In this document: piece by piece, positions 8,633 to 20,532 of the stretch | Numbering within the stretch: the stretch's first letter is position 1 | How the letters are laid out: every line of letters begins with the position of its first letter | Assembly: GCF_900141745.1 (NCBI RefSeq) | Contig: NZ_FSRM01000002.1 | Coordinates: 3,720,001 to 3,784,000, forward strand | Reading direction: 5' to 3' | From: Paraburkholderia phenazinium | Lineage (GTDB): Bacteria > Pseudomonadota > Gammaproteobacteria > Burkholderiales > Burkholderiaceae | Length of the DNA: 64,000 nt | Program-made: the position numbers and the translations under genes | Notes under the pieces: model-generated | The model's input: only the letters and a program-made list of their open reading frames with translations | Database searches by the model: none | What the model was told of the DNA's origin: nothing

Positions 8633-9850
8633 ATGCGGCGCGCTAGCGTGTCTACATTTCTATTTGCCGCGAGCATCGCTTTCTTTTCGCTTAGCGCGTT
8701 CAGTGTTCGAGCAGCAGCATGTGCATACTTCTTGATAGGCGCTTTGGCGTTTCTGAAGATGCCAACCTTGCTGGCGCGGCAGATCGGCCTGGCGCCGGTT
8801 CTCGCATACTGGGCGACCATTCTTTGCCTGTCGTTTATCCAGTCTGCGTTTGGCGACTTCTATCCGAACTATTTCATCAAGTTCATTTTTATCCAGACCT
8901 ATATCGCATTGATCTTCTGGATGTTCCGCAGCAAGATCCTCACACTTGGGTCGCTGACGCGCGCATGCGAAATCCTGATCTACGTTCATGCTGCGTTTTT
9001 TATTTTCCAGCTTACGTACTATCTGCTCACCGGTCATTTCATTGACTTCGACAGTTACGTTCGTGAAGGCAGTGCCGAAGCGCTCTATGAAACCAAGACG
9101 CTAAGTGACAGCCTGATACCCATCCGCGCGCTGGGATTGTTCTCGGAGCCATCGTTTTATGCCATGACGGTTGTCCCGCCAGGTATCGTCCTGTTGCTGG
9201 CGAAACGCCAGTTGACCTTCGCCACATGCCTCGCCTTTTTTACTGCATTGCTGAGCTTCTCGGTTGCCGCGATCATCGTATGCGCGATGCTTTGTATCGT
9301 GCATTTATTCCTCGGGCGTGTCTCGGTTCGATTAAAAATTGCGACGATTCTAGTCGCCGTTTTATGTACCCCTCCGCTCTACACGGTCTACGACAGACGT
9401 GTCAATCAATCGGAAGATTACAACGCAGTCGCCAGCCGAACGCTCGTCTTTAACGAACTGGCCGTGCGCGATTCCGTTTCGGGCATGTTCGGCAACGGTC
9501 TGTTCTGGGACGAACGCAACAACGTCGGGAAAACCCATTTGCGCGGTTACGAAGTTCGCGATAGCTCCTTCTATGTCTACATGATCTTCAGTGCAGGAGC
9601 GGTGGGCGCCACTGCGTTCTTTGGCTCGCTTTTAGCCCTGTTCAATGGCCACGGACGAAGACGATACCTGCTCTATTTACTCCCGATCCTGCTATTCAAA
9701 TACCACTTCCTCCACGGAATGCTGTGGCTCACACTCTTGCTGTTCCTCATTGTGTCACGCGAAATTCCGATGGGAAGGCATCCGGGGAGACGCAAACGCT
9801 TCTACCTCGGTTCGCTCGGTTCGTTGGCACAGATTCGGTGTCGACAATGA
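8633..9850 (+). CDS. Wzy-like polysaccharide polymerase (O-antigen ligase/polymerase type)
   Basis: A 405-residue polytopic protein with roughly ten membrane segments and one large loop between about 265 and 305. That loop contains ASRTLVF and MFGNGLFWDERNN, similar in style to the periplasmic loop of Wzy polymerases. Wzy proteins are poorly conserved, so the call rests on topology, the loop and the setting: Wza, Wzb, Wzc, Wzx and the priming transferase lie on the opposite strand nearby and no other polymerase candidate exists. It would join repeat units at the periplasmic face of the inner membrane. Its stop overlaps the start of the sialidase-fold gene by ATGA. Confidence 0.7.
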   Translation: MRRASVSTFLFAASIAFFSLSAFSVRAAACAYFLIGALAFLKMPTLLARQIGLAPVLAYWATILCLSFIQSAFGDFYPNYFIKFIFIQTYIALIFWMFRSKILTLGSLTRACEILIYVHAAFFIFQLTYYLLTGHFIDFDSYVREGSAEALYETKTLSDSLIPIRALGLFSEPSFYAMTVVPPGIVLLLAKRQLTFATCLAFFTALLSFSVAAIIVCAMLCIVHLFLGRVSVRLKIATILVAVLCTPPLYTVYDRRVNQSEDYNAVASRTLVFNELAVRDSVSGMFGNGLFWDERNNVGKTHLRGYEVRDSSFYVYMIFSAGAVGATAFFGSLLALFNGHGRRRYLLYLLPILLFKYHFLHGMLWLTLLLFLIVSREIPMGRHPGRRKRFYLGSLGSLAQIRCRQ

Positions 9851-11013
9851 CACGGTGGATCCTGGTTTTCCTTCTGTCCGCATTGGCCGTCGGCGTCTCG
9901 GTCGCTCAGGTCGCGCCCGAATCGCCACCTGGCCGGATCATTGCCCACAGCGCCGCTTCGACACAGATCTTTCTTGGATCGCCCTCTCTCGCGGTACTCC
10001 CGGACGGCACCTACATCGTGTCTCACGACACGTTCGGTCCCGGTTCAAAAGAAGATCAAGTTTCGCTCTTTGCTTCCCGTGACAAAGGAGTCACCTGGAA
10101 GAGCCTGGGACAGGTATCGGGGCAGTACTGGTCTTCGATATTCGTTGCACGTGGCGCGCTCTATCTGTTTGGCACCGACCGTTCCATGGGCACGCCCGTG
10201 ATTCGACGCTCGGACAATGGAGGGGCGACATGGACGACGCCACTCGACACATCGACGGGCCGCTTCCCCATGCCGGGCCGTTACGTCACGGCGCCAGTAC
10301 CGGTGCTGGTTGATCATGGGCGCATCTGGAGAAGTTTCGAAATCGCCGAGGGCGGCGACCTGCGGGAAGTCGTCATGTCAGCCCCCGTCGACGCCGATCT
10401 GCTCGATACGACCGCCTGGAGCAGTACGACGCATCTCCGATCGGACAGGAGGTGGCTGAATGGTGACTTCCTTTCGTGGGAAGAGGGCAATATGGTGTCG
10501 ACGGGGCAAGCTCTACCGTCCGTCGTGATGCGCGTGAACAGCAGGCAGGGGCAAGAAAAAGCCGCGCTGGTTTCTCTGAACGCTGGAGCAGACGCGCTCT
10601 CCTTCGATCCAGCCCGTGATTTTGTCGACATGCCCGGCGGCGGCAAGAAATTCACGATCCGGTTCGATGCGCGAACGAAGCTCTATTGGTCGCTCACGAA
10701 CGCCGTGCTGCAAAACAACGGACACGAAAACCTCGAACGGGTCCGCAACACGCTGGCGTTGATATCGTCACCCGACCTGCGCCACTGGACTATCCGGCGC
10801 GTGCTGATGGAACACTCGGATCGCCAAAAGCACGGCTTCCAGTACGTCGACTGGCAAATCGAAGGAAACGACATCATTGCCGTAATCCGTATGGCGTTTG
10901 ACGACGCTCAAGGCGGCGCACAGAGCCAGCACAACTCGAATTACATTAGCTTTATGAGATTTCCGGATTTCAGACAAACGCTTATGCAACGCCCGGCACC
11001 AGCCCCCGGCTGA
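9847..11013 (+). CDS. Secreted sialidase-fold (BNR/Asp-box) glycosidase-like protein
   Basis: The ATG at 9847 overlaps the stop of the polymerase and gives a clear signal peptide, about residues 1-20 ending VSVA, so the 388-residue product is exported. Asp-box repeats mark a six-bladed propeller: SRDKGVTW at 77-84 and a looser copy, SDNGGATW, at 122-129. A sialidase-like exo-glycosidase in a polysaccharide locus could trim, release or edit the polymer. Family GH33 relatives act on sialic acid and other 2-keto-3-deoxy sugars. No sialic-acid synthesis genes are present here, but kdsA is, so a Kdo-type substrate is worth testing. Catalytic residues cannot be assigned with certainty by eye. Confidence 0.72.
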   Translation: MTRWILVFLLSALAVGVSVAQVAPESPPGRIIAHSAASTQIFLGSPSLAVLPDGTYIVSHDTFGPGSKEDQVSLFASRDKGVTWKSLGQVSGQYWSSIFVARGALYLFGTDRSMGTPVIRRSDNGGATWTTPLDTSTGRFPMPGRYVTAPVPVLVDHGRIWRSFEIAEGGDLREVVMSAPVDADLLDTTAWSSTTHLRSDRRWLNGDFLSWEEGNMVSTGQALPSVVMRVNSRQGQEKAALVSLNAGADALSFDPARDFVDMPGGGKKFTIRFDARTKLYWSLTNAVLQNNGHENLERVRNTLALISSPDLRHWTIRRVLMEHSDRQKHGFQYVDWQIEGNDIIAVIRMAFDDAQGGAQSQHNSNYISFMRFPDFRQTLMQRPAPAPG

Positions 11014-11074
11014 AAGCAAGGCACCCGAAATAAGTGCCCAGCCTTCGCGCTTGCCAATGACTACTCGAGCCCGC

Positions 11075-13121
<2,047 letters not shown>

Positions 13122-13298
13122 ATTTCCAGTTTTAGACGGGCAGTCGTCAATGCCCCGTCGGCGCAAAGGCGTTGCACCGCCGCAGCCCCTAATTACCGAG
13201 GACGCGTCAGTTATTGATGAATTAATGGATTAACCGAAGTTGCCGCGTTCAATGCGCGGCAATTGACTACTTTCGAGTTCTGACCGGATTTATCTGGG

Positions 13299-14129
13299 CT
13301 ACCGCCGCTTCAGCCAGAGCACCATCGAATATGGAATAGCCATCAACGCCAGCGTTTTAATCACGCCATATACGGTCGCCGCATTGGCGCGGGCATACCG
13401 CAATTGCAAACGCAATCTCGACTGCAATTGCTGCTTGCGCCTGCTAATTGAGAGCCCATTCGGATTGATTTCGCAACTTACCAACGCGGCCTGCAGGTTG
13501 GCCGTCTCAAACCTGCTGACAAACTTCCAGAAGAAGGCGTAGTCCTCGGCCATCGGATAGTCGATCGGATAGCTACCCAGTCTGCTCATGACCGTGCATC
13601 GCCACATCACTGCGGGGTGTACGAAGGCACAATTCAGATGCATGGCACGTCGGATTTTTCGGGCCTTCACCGGCAGTGTCAGCGTGTATTGGGGTTCGCC
13701 TTCGGTGTCTACGAAGGTGACTGCACTCCCCAACAGCATGATTTTCCGATTATTATCAAGAAACTCCATTTGCAAGCGGAAGCGATTGGGAGCACACGTA
13801 TCTCCGCAATCCAGTCTGGCGACATATTCATAGTGTTGTTCAATCTCGAGCAGTCCCGCATTCAGCGCGAATTGAATACCCTGATTTCGTGGCAAATAGC
13901 CAAACCTGATGCGTCCGTCAAATGCTTTCTTCGCAGCAGTCTCATCGGGTTTTCGCTGGCTGCCGTCGTCCACCACCCAGACATCCACCGCTTCGTCTTT
14001 CCCGATAGAGGACAACGATTTCAGCAGCCCCTCGGGGTTGTTGTAGTGAGGGATCAACACAGCACATCGGCCCGTGCTCAGTTCAGTGCGGCCGCGCAAG
14101 CCGCGATTCAACGCCGACAAATCGTTCAT
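13299..14129 (-). CDS. Glycosyltransferase family 2 protein
   Basis: A 276-residue GT-A fold enzyme. It shows the opening CAVLIPHYNNPEGLLKSL, then VWVVDDGS with the first acidic pair, and the metal-binding region ARLDCGD, where the usual DxD is D-C-G-D. Residues around YPMAEDYAFFWKF supply the ED base motif. A C-terminal hydrophobic segment (TLALMAIPYSMVLWL) suggests membrane association. It starts 2 bases after the stop of the KpsS-like gene, so the two are translated together. Nucleotide composition here is less GC-rich than in the flanking metabolic genes, as is common in polysaccharide loci. Confidence 0.87.
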   Translation of the reverse strand: MNDLSALNRGLRGRTELSTGRCAVLIPHYNNPEGLLKSLSSIGKDEAVDVWVVDDGSQRKPDETAAKKAFDGRIRFGYLPRNQGIQFALNAGLLEIEQHYEYVARLDCGDTCAPNRFRLQMEFLDNNRKIMLLGSAVTFVDTEGEPQYTLTLPVKARKIRRAMHLNCAFVHPAVMWRCTVMSRLGSYPIDYPMAEDYAFFWKFVSRFETANLQAALVSCEINPNGLSISRRKQQLQSRLRLQLRYARANAATVYGVIKTLALMAIPYSMVLWLKRR

Positions 14130-14131
14130 TT

Positions 14132-15331
14132 CTATACCGTCCGGGCAAAAACATTTCGCGCCGACAGCGTAGAAATCTCACCAGAACCAAAATAGTCGAT
14201 GCCGTCAATCAAAAACGAATGAATGTATTTGCGGAGCCTTGCCTGATCGAAGTCCTTGTAGAAACATCGCCCCAGCGATACGACCTTCTTCCCGTACAGC
14301 AGCGCTTCGAGGCCCACCGTCGAGTTGATGGTCACGACCATCTGCGCATGCCTGATCAGTTCCGTCGTAGGCGCCGAGACCAGATCGAATAAGTAAGCAT
14401 TCTTAAGACGCACAATTTCCGCGATCATCGCGGCATCGTTCTCCGCGGGGTGCAGCTTCACCAGCAGTCGAGCCCCGGCCTTCGCTGCCAACCCGGACGC
14501 AATCTCAATCGCGCCAACATTATTCACATCGGAGTGCAGTTTGATCTGCGTATCGCCGGAAACCTGCAGCGGCAAGAACACGTAAGGCTGCGCGGACAGG
14601 TCCTTCGGCGAAACGTTCTGTGCCTGCCGATGCGCTGCCTTGCTGCTTCCGATCCGGATGGTACGCAACGAAGTCCTGGCGACACCTCGTGTGGCGAACT
14701 TCAACGCATAGTTGAGCACGGCCACAGCCTTGCGACTCACGAACGTTTGCGACTGAGGTAACGGCCTGGATTTGTATTGCTCGTAATCCACGAGCCAGCG
14801 ACGATGTTCGTCTTCACTGGGCATCTGCAACGCATCGATCACCGCGGGATCTGCACTGATAGTCGAGAGAGCATTGACTCCCAGGCTATCGACGAACAGC
14901 TTGTTCGGGAGATTGGATATCTCGAGGAATCTGCGCTGCACGCCATGCTGTTCGCAAACCTTACCAATGGTTCGACCGAGTAGTTGCTGACCGTTCCATA
15001 TGACGCATTGCGAAACCGCGAATCTCCGAAACGCCCTGGAAACGCTGCTGCAGATCGCAGCAGCATCGCGTCGTGCGCGTTCCATGGAAACGTGCCCATT
15101 CAATACCTCAATGGCGGCGTCATACTGGGTCCCTGTCGGGCATTCATTGGGACTGGAGCGCAGCAAACCTGTCTTGCGCAGATAGATCGAGCGCAAACCC
15201 GACAACGAGAGCCGGACATGCGCAACCGGCTCACTCGTTAGAAACAGGAAATCCAGTTCTTTACCGACAGCCTTCACCAGTCTTCTCGCGAAGTAATAGC
15301 GCTCCATCGAATCAACAACAAAAGCAATCAT
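14132..15331 (-). CDS. KpsS/LipB-like capsule polysaccharide (Kdo transferase family) protein
   Basis: A 399-residue protein that I place in the capsule polysaccharide synthesis family (Capsule_synth), whose characterised KpsC/KpsS members add beta-Kdo linkers. Supporting blocks are YVFLPLQVSGDTQI, LLVKLHPAEND near residue 290, and VTINSTVGLEALLYGKKVVSLG within about 332-353, followed by FYKDFDQ. The frame stays open to 15661, but the ATG at 15331 begins the conserved MIAFVVDSMERYYFA and clears the flippase gene by 29 bases. A Kdo-transferase-like enzyme next to kdsA is a coherent pairing. Which acceptor it uses, glycan repeat or lipid, is unknown. Confidence 0.72.
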   Translation of the reverse strand: MIAFVVDSMERYYFARRLVKAVGKELDFLFLTSEPVAHVRLSLSGLRSIYLRKTGLLRSSPNECPTGTQYDAAIEVLNGHVSMERARRDAAAICSSVSRAFRRFAVSQCVIWNGQQLLGRTIGKVCEQHGVQRRFLEISNLPNKLFVDSLGVNALSTISADPAVIDALQMPSEDEHRRWLVDYEQYKSRPLPQSQTFVSRKAVAVLNYALKFATRGVARTSLRTIRIGSSKAAHRQAQNVSPKDLSAQPYVFLPLQVSGDTQIKLHSDVNNVGAIEIASGLAAKAGARLLVKLHPAENDAAMIAEIVRLKNAYLFDLVSAPTTELIRHAQMVVTINSTVGLEALLYGKKVVSLGRCFYKDFDQARLRKYIHSFLIDGIDYFGSGEISTLSARNVFARTV

Positions 15332-15360
15332 GGTCCGTTTTTCTACTATGTTTGTGGAAA

Positions 15361-16593
15361 TCAGGTCGAAGCGTGAACACGCGAGACGCTGCCGCTCATC
15401 ACCTTGAATGTCAGCGTGATGCCGCAGATCATCAACATGGCGCCGGCCAACGAAAAGCTCCGGATGCTCGCCTGTGCCGACAGATTCATGAGACGGGCCG
15501 CGAACAACACACTCATGAGCGTTGCGCCGCACGACAACTGAAACAGGAAGTCGGTTCGCTGCTGTCTGACGGCCAGAAATACCTGGGACAACGGCACATA
15601 AATCATCTGAAACGCAAAAAGAGGAATCAGGTCGTAATAGAAGCCGATCGCTCCGTCCCATCGATTGCCGAACACCATCTTTACAAGCGGCCCGAAGAGC
15701 AGAGCGCCGCCAACTGCGTACAGCAATGCAAGCACCGCGAGCGATCGCGCGTAAGCCAGAAACACCTTCGACAAGGCATCTGGTAAGTCATCCTTAGCGA
15801 TGGCCGCAACCGCATCGCGCCGGAACACGCCACCGAGGCTCTGACCGATCAACGAGACGGGGAAACACCCCAGCCGGTAGGCCGCGGCGAAATACCCCGC
15901 GCTTTCGGCGCCAAACCAATGTGGGATGACGATCGCCAATGCGTAAGTCAACACCGATCCGAAGACGGTTGAAGGCAGGATATATTTTGCGAATCGACTG
16001 TTCGCAACAAAGAACTCGCGCGACACCCGAAACTCGTATCCTCGTCGTTTTCCCAGCAGAAGAATCCAGACAAGCATCAGGACTGCGACCACTACATTGA
16101 CTACGGTATAGGCAACGAAAACGTCCAGTCCTCTAGTTGCGAGCACCCCCCATCTTCCAGCCAGGCACGTCAGAAATGCGAGGTTCACCGCCAAACGGCA
16201 TACCGCTATCCATCCATAGCGCCGTATGCTGTTGAGATAGGCGCCGGCGGCCTGCTGAATGAAGTAGGCAAACGCGAAGGCTTCAACGATGTACAGGTCG
16301 GAGCGCCCAGCAACGAAGCTGATCGCCACTGCAATGAGAATGACGCCTGCGCTGAGGCTAATCACATTGACAAGCGCGTTGAAGGATTGCTGCGGGCTAT
16401 CGCTGACGCAAGCGAGCTCATAACGACACGCCAGCAGCGTCCCGGCAAACGTGCCGAGCGCGAGCGTGTAGTTAAAATGTCCCAGCACCTCCGGTCCGCT
16501 CGAACGCCCGATCAGCGAGATGCACAGAAAAAGCACGATCTGAGCACTTACCACGCCAATCAGCGACACAACGGAGTCTTTCGCCTTGATCAT
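15361..16593 (-). CDS. Wzx-type polysaccharide flippase (MATE/MOP superfamily)
   Basis: A 410-residue membrane protein with about 12 hydrophobic segments. It begins VSLIGVVSAQIVLFLCISLIGRSSGPEVLGHF, the usual start of a PST/MOP flippase, where the first helix is followed by a glycine- and acid-containing loop. It should move the undecaprenyl-linked repeat unit across the inner membrane for the Wzy-like polymerase. It lies 15 bases after the wzc-like gene. Shared domain and order support the assignment; substrate specificity is not visible. Confidence 0.85.
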   Translation of the reverse strand: MIKAKDSVVSLIGVVSAQIVLFLCISLIGRSSGPEVLGHFNYTLALGTFAGTLLACRYELACVSDSPQQSFNALVNVISLSAGVILIAVAISFVAGRSDLYIVEAFAFAYFIQQAAGAYLNSIRRYGWIAVCRLAVNLAFLTCLAGRWGVLATRGLDVFVAYTVVNVVVAVLMLVWILLLGKRRGYEFRVSREFFVANSRFAKYILPSTVFGSVLTYALAIVIPHWFGAESAGYFAAAYRLGCFPVSLIGQSLGGVFRRDAVAAIAKDDLPDALSKVFLAYARSLAVLALLYAVGGALLFGPLVKMVFGNRWDGAIGFYYDLIPLFAFQMIYVPLSQVFLAVRQQRTDFLFQLSCGATLMSVLFAARLMNLSAQASIRSFSLAGAMLMICGITLTFKVMSGSVSRVHAST

Positions 16594-16608
16594 GACAGAG
16601 CGCTCATC

Positions 16609-18849
16609 TCAAGCATCCTGGTCGGCTCCATATTCGTACGCGACATAGCGATAGCCGCCATATTTCGAGCCGAATCGGGACTGTTCGAGGCGGGGATTCG
16701 CACCGTTAAACACGATGCCGTTCAGACGAACGCCGTTTTGAGCCAAACGCTTGGCAGACTCGGTCAGTTCACCAAGTCTCGTTGCCTCTGCGCGCGCAAC
16801 CAGGAAGGTCGTACCCGCCATCGAGGCCAGCGTGCCCGTATCGGCCACCGCGAGAACGGGTGGCGAGTCGATAACGACAACGTCGTAGCTCTTCGAGAAC
16901 GCTTCAATCAGTTTCGCCAGGCGACTATTCAGGAGCAGCTCTGCGGGATTCTTCGGCAGCGCGCCTGTGGAAAGAAAATCCAGTCCGTCGATCACGTTGG
17001 AATGCAGCACGTCGTCAAACGGCGCATTGCTCTCTATCAGTTCGGATAAGCCGCGTCCACGGACGAGTCCCAGGTATTCGTGCAGGCGGCCTTTGCGCAT
17101 GTCGCCGTCCACCAGCAAGACGCGTTTTCCTGCCATTGCCAGTACGGCGGCGAGGTTTGACGAAATAAACGATTTGCCGGCCCCCGGCGCGGGTCCCGCG
17201 ATCACCACGACATTGTTCTTTGCCTCGACAATCGCGAACTGGAGCGCGGTACGCAAGCTTCGCAGGCTTTCAACGGCGGGATCATTCGGAAACACATACG
17301 ACAGGAGGAGCACATCGGGGCCGCCCGTTTTTGTCTGCTCAGAGAGCGCTTTCTGACGATTGCTCAACGGGACTGTTGCATAGACGCTCAGCCCAAGACA
17401 CTGCTCGATCTCGTTAGCGTCGGAAATACCGCGAAACAGCATTGTGCGTGCAAGCGCCGTACCGCAGCCGACGAGCAAGCCAAGCATGGCAGACGCCACC
17501 ATGACCAGCAGCTTCTTCGGTTTAACCGGAGTTTCCGGAACCGCCGCCGTATCGACTAGCCGCACGTTCCCCACCTTGCCGGCGCGAATCAGTTGCAGTT
17601 GCTGCATGTTATTCACGAGCGCCGTGTAAAGATCGGTATTGACCTTGACGTCGAGCATGAGACGTAGAGAATCCTGCTGCAGATCGGGAAGCTGACGAAT
17701 CTGCTTTTCTGCCTGATCGCGGTAAGCGCCCAGCGCGGCAATCTGCTCGTCAATCGCGACGACATCCGGATGCCGGTCCATCAAGTGCGATAACAGCTCC
17801 TGCCGCTTCTGCTGCAGCTCCAGCAAACGGGTTTTGGCGTCCGCCGTCTGCGCCAATGAGAGCCTGGCCTCTTCGGTAAGATCAACCGTTCCATGCTGCG
17901 CACGGAATTTCGTCAGACGTGCCTCCGATTCGTTCAACTGGTCCTTGAGTTGCGGCAACTGACCGCTAAGGAACTCGAGCGATTGCGCAGCCTCCGCCGA
18001 CTTTCTTTCGACGTTCTGGCGGATGTACTGGCGGCCGATCTCGTTCATCGCGCGGCTGACCAGTTGTGGGTCCGTGTCCTGCAGGCTCGCAACCATCACA
18101 TCGGATTGCTTGATCTTTTCCTGGACGTTGAGCTTGTCCTGCAGATCGAGGATCGTTTGCAGCCTGGACTTGCGCACCAGCTTGAAATTGGCGCCCGGCA
18201 TCGCCGAGATGGCATCGATGCGCAGTTCGATCATGCCGCGGCTCGTCGTAAAGCGCTCAAGCGTGCCGACTGTGCCGTCAATGCTTGCCTCGAGATCGCT
18301 TCCTGAGAACCTGTAACGACCACCGCCAAGAGCGGTCACCGTGAACGCATCACCCTCTAACGCTTCCGGCACGTTAAAGATGGGCACGTCGATACTCTCA
18401 CCGCCCCACGTGTAGCCACCCAAGCCCATGAAACCCGGCTTCGACAAACCACCGTTGCGGTGCGCAATCCAGTTTCCTATCACGGGAAAGCGTAGCGGCC
18501 TGGCGATCACGAACAGATGCAGATTGTCGACTGCCCGCGACACGACGAGGCGCGACGCAAGAATCTGTGTCTCAGCCGAGGCAGACGACTTCACGTCGAA
18601 CATCGACGAGACGTCGCCAAGCAGGCTCTTTGCAGCCGACGTGTCGGGACTGTCTTCGACCTGAACCAGAATGTCCGCCTGGTAGACGGGCTTTGCCAGC
18701 AGCGCGTATGCTGCGCCGAGGAAAATAAAGCCGGCCATCACCGAGGCGATCAACCAACGGCTTCCAACGAGAACGTCGAGCATGGCGACGAAGTCGGCAT
18801 CGCCATTTGTATCGATGGGAGGCTGAGGATCTTGACTGATTTGATTCAT
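16609..18849 (-). CDS. Wzc-like polysaccharide co-polymerase with BY-kinase domain
   Basis: A 746-residue fusion that controls chain length and export. The N-terminal Wzz domain has a first membrane helix at about 32-52, a long periplasmic coiled coil (about 230-420), the Pro-rich PETPVKPKK and a second helix at about 445-468. The cytoplasmic tyrosine kinase follows, with Walker A GPAPGAGKS at about 551-559, Walker A' VLLVDGDMR and Walker B VVVIDSPP at about 655. The C-terminal 20 residues hold five tyrosines (KYGGYRYVAYEY), the expected autophosphorylation cluster. The wzb-like phosphatase is encoded directly upstream. Confidence 0.95.
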   Translation of the reverse strand: MNQISQDPQPPIDTNGDADFVAMLDVLVGSRWLIASVMAGFIFLGAAYALLAKPVYQADILVQVEDSPDTSAAKSLLGDVSSMFDVKSSASAETQILASRLVVSRAVDNLHLFVIARPLRFPVIGNWIAHRNGGLSKPGFMGLGGYTWGGESIDVPIFNVPEALEGDAFTVTALGGGRYRFSGSDLEASIDGTVGTLERFTTSRGMIELRIDAISAMPGANFKLVRKSRLQTILDLQDKLNVQEKIKQSDVMVASLQDTDPQLVSRAMNEIGRQYIRQNVERKSAEAAQSLEFLSGQLPQLKDQLNESEARLTKFRAQHGTVDLTEEARLSLAQTADAKTRLLELQQKRQELLSHLMDRHPDVVAIDEQIAALGAYRDQAEKQIRQLPDLQQDSLRLMLDVKVNTDLYTALVNNMQQLQLIRAGKVGNVRLVDTAAVPETPVKPKKLLVMVASAMLGLLVGCGTALARTMLFRGISDANEIEQCLGLSVYATVPLSNRQKALSEQTKTGGPDVLLLSYVFPNDPAVESLRSLRTALQFAIVEAKNNVVVIAGPAPGAGKSFISSNLAAVLAMAGKRVLLVDGDMRKGRLHEYLGLVRGRGLSELIESNAPFDDVLHSNVIDGLDFLSTGALPKNPAELLLNSRLAKLIEAFSKSYDVVVIDSPPVLAVADTGTLASMAGTTFLVARAEATRLGELTESAKRLAQNGVRLNGIVFNGANPRLEQSRFGSKYGGYRYVAYEYGADQDA

Positions 18850-18858
18850 ATTCGTTAA

Positions 18859-19335
18859 TCATGTACGGGCGGGTTCGGCTGCACTCAGCGAGTCGCGCGC
18901 TCGAACAAGCTGGAGGCGCGTCAGCCAGCGAGCAATGCCCGCCTCGATCAGCCGCGCGCAACGCTCAAAAACAAAGCGTGGCTGGCGGTAGGGATCGTGA
19001 ATGTCGAAATCGTCATGCTCGCCAAGGCGAAAGACCTTGCCGCGTGCAAACGAGTAGCGCTCTTCCAGAAATCTGCGTTGATCCCGGTCCATAACCAGGA
19101 TCAGATCGGCTTCCACACACAGGCTTCTACTGATCTGCCGAGCCCGATGTCCTCCAATGTCAACGCCGCGCTCGCGCATGACGTCCTGGGCAATGGCCGT
19201 TGCAGGTTTGCCGGTCAATGCGTTGACTCCGCAGGACGCAACTTTCACGTCAGGCAGTGCCGCGCCGAGCAATGCTTCGGCCATCGGGCTACGGCATACG
19301 TTGCCCTCGCAGACGACGAGAATCGTCCCGATCAC
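18859..19335 (-). CDS. Low-molecular-weight protein tyrosine phosphatase (Wzb-like)
   Basis: A 158-residue phosphatase that should dephosphorylate the tyrosine cluster of the Wzc-like kinase and allow cycling of polymer export. The active-site loop C9-EGNV-CR15-SP is complete, and the general-acid aspartate is in the DIHDPYRQP stretch. It overlaps the wza-like gene by 4 bases and ends 9 bases before the wzc-like gene. The C-terminus is about 10 residues longer than E. coli Wzb. Confidence 0.94.
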   Translation of the reverse strand: MIGTILVVCEGNVCRSPMAEALLGAALPDVKVASCGVNALTGKPATAIAQDVMRERGVDIGGHRARQISRSLCVEADLILVMDRDQRRFLEERYSFARGKVFRLGEHDDFDIHDPYRQPRFVFERCARLIEAGIARWLTRLQLVRARDSLSAAEPART

Positions 19336-20513
19336 TTCGCCACCACTGCGGCCGTCAAACCGGCGTTGACGGCGGGCAGCAACAAACTGAGCACCCGGCT
19401 AAAGCGCACGAGGCCGTTACCGTCGACATAGACGATGTCCTTAGGCTGCAATTCGAACTGGTTCGCCAGCACCATCGCTACTGGCGAGCTGGCGTCGAGA
19501 TGAAACACCTGCGGCTTCGACTCGAGCGATCCGCGAATCACGTAGAGTTGCGCGGCATCGGCAGTTGTCGCATTCAAACTACCCGCCTGCGACAGCGCAT
19601 CACTAAGCGTTAGCTTGCCGTTTCTCTTCGGAAGCGCAGTAACGGGTTTGTTGACTTCGCCCATCACAAACGCCCCGCTGTCTTCGCGAGACAAAACATG
19701 AACGAGGTCACCGCCCCTCAGGACGATTTGAGCAGGATTACCTACCTGTCCTGCACCGTCAGCCAGGTTGATCTGCTTCGAGACGCCGTCGCGCACGAGA
19801 ATGACGCGGCTCTGATCTGCACTATCGATAAAGCCGCCCGCGCGGCTGATCGCGTCATACAGCGTCATCGGAATATCGTTGACTGGTTGAGACCCGGGAG
19901 TGTGGATCTCGCCCTCGATGTATACCTGCCCAGATCGAAACGAAGCGACGCGCACCGTAACCTGAGGATTGCGAAACGTACTGCCAAGCGCGTTCACCAG
20001 CTGTGTCTGGATCTCCTCAGGCCGTAAGCCGCCTACATGCAGCCGACCGACGTAGGGAAACTGCAGCGTCCCATCCTGATCGATAACGAATCCTGCGGGA
20101 GCATCGGATGGACGCGCTGCGGTGGCAGGTTGAGCCCCAAGTGCAGCCGCCAGCTCGGGATGATCCCAAACGATGATTTGCAGAACGTCACCGGGCCCGA
20201 CGACGTACGCGGTGTGTGCCGCGACAGGAAGGTCCACGACGACAGACGAATCCAGGCTGCGTGCTTCTTCCCGCAATTTCCTGACCAGTGCAATAGAGAT
20301 ATCCGTGACCGGAACGGGCAATTGGGATTCCGTGGTCTGAGCATCGCCACTCTCCGCCGGAATACGTGCCGGTTCCTGCATGCGCATGCCGGGTGCAACC
20401 GCGCACGCGCACAGGGTCGCGCACAAAGGTGCCAACGCCACCCACTTCCGAATTCCGGAGACACGTCCACGCGATAGCGGACCGCCATTGCGGACTACCC
20501 TCAACACACCCAT
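19332..20513 (-). CDS. Wza-like outer membrane polysaccharide export lipoprotein
   Basis: A 393-residue secretin-like export channel subunit. The ATG at 20513 is preferred because GAGG precedes it and it clears the upstream gene; a GTG at 20543 is possible. The signal sequence ends in a lipobox LCAC, lipidated Cys37. The PES domain includes [19 protein letters not shown] and [22 protein letters not shown], followed by two SLBB-type domains ([24 protein letters not shown]). The final stretch, [20 protein letters not shown], corresponds to the C-terminal membrane-spanning helix of Wza. Confidence 0.94.
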   Translation of the reverse strand: MGVLRVVRNGGPLSRGRVSGIRKWVALAPLCATLCACAVAPGMRMQEPARIPAESGDAQTTESQLPVPVTDISIALVRKLREEARSLDSSVVVDLPVAAHTAYVVGPGDVLQIIVWDHPELAAALGAQPATAARPSDAPAGFVIDQDGTLQFPYVGRLHVGGLRPEEIQTQLVNALGSTFRNPQVTVRVASFRSGQVYIEGEIHTPGSQPVNDIPMTLYDAISRAGGFIDSADQSRVILVRDGVSKQINLADGAGQVGNPAQIVLRGGDLVHVLSREDSGAFVMGEVNKPVTALPKRNGKLTLSDALSQAGSLNATTADAAQLYVIRGSLESKPQVFHLDASSPVAMVLANQFELQPKDIVYVDGNGLVRFSRVLSLLLPAVNAGLTAAVVAK

Positions 20514-20532
20514 ATCGACCTCAAATTTGCGC

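Noticed and set aside
9847..11013. Annotating the sialidase-fold protein as a true sialidase
   Set aside because: Only Asp-box repeats and a signal peptide are visible; catalytic residues and a sialic-acid pathway are not, so only the fold-level call is kept.
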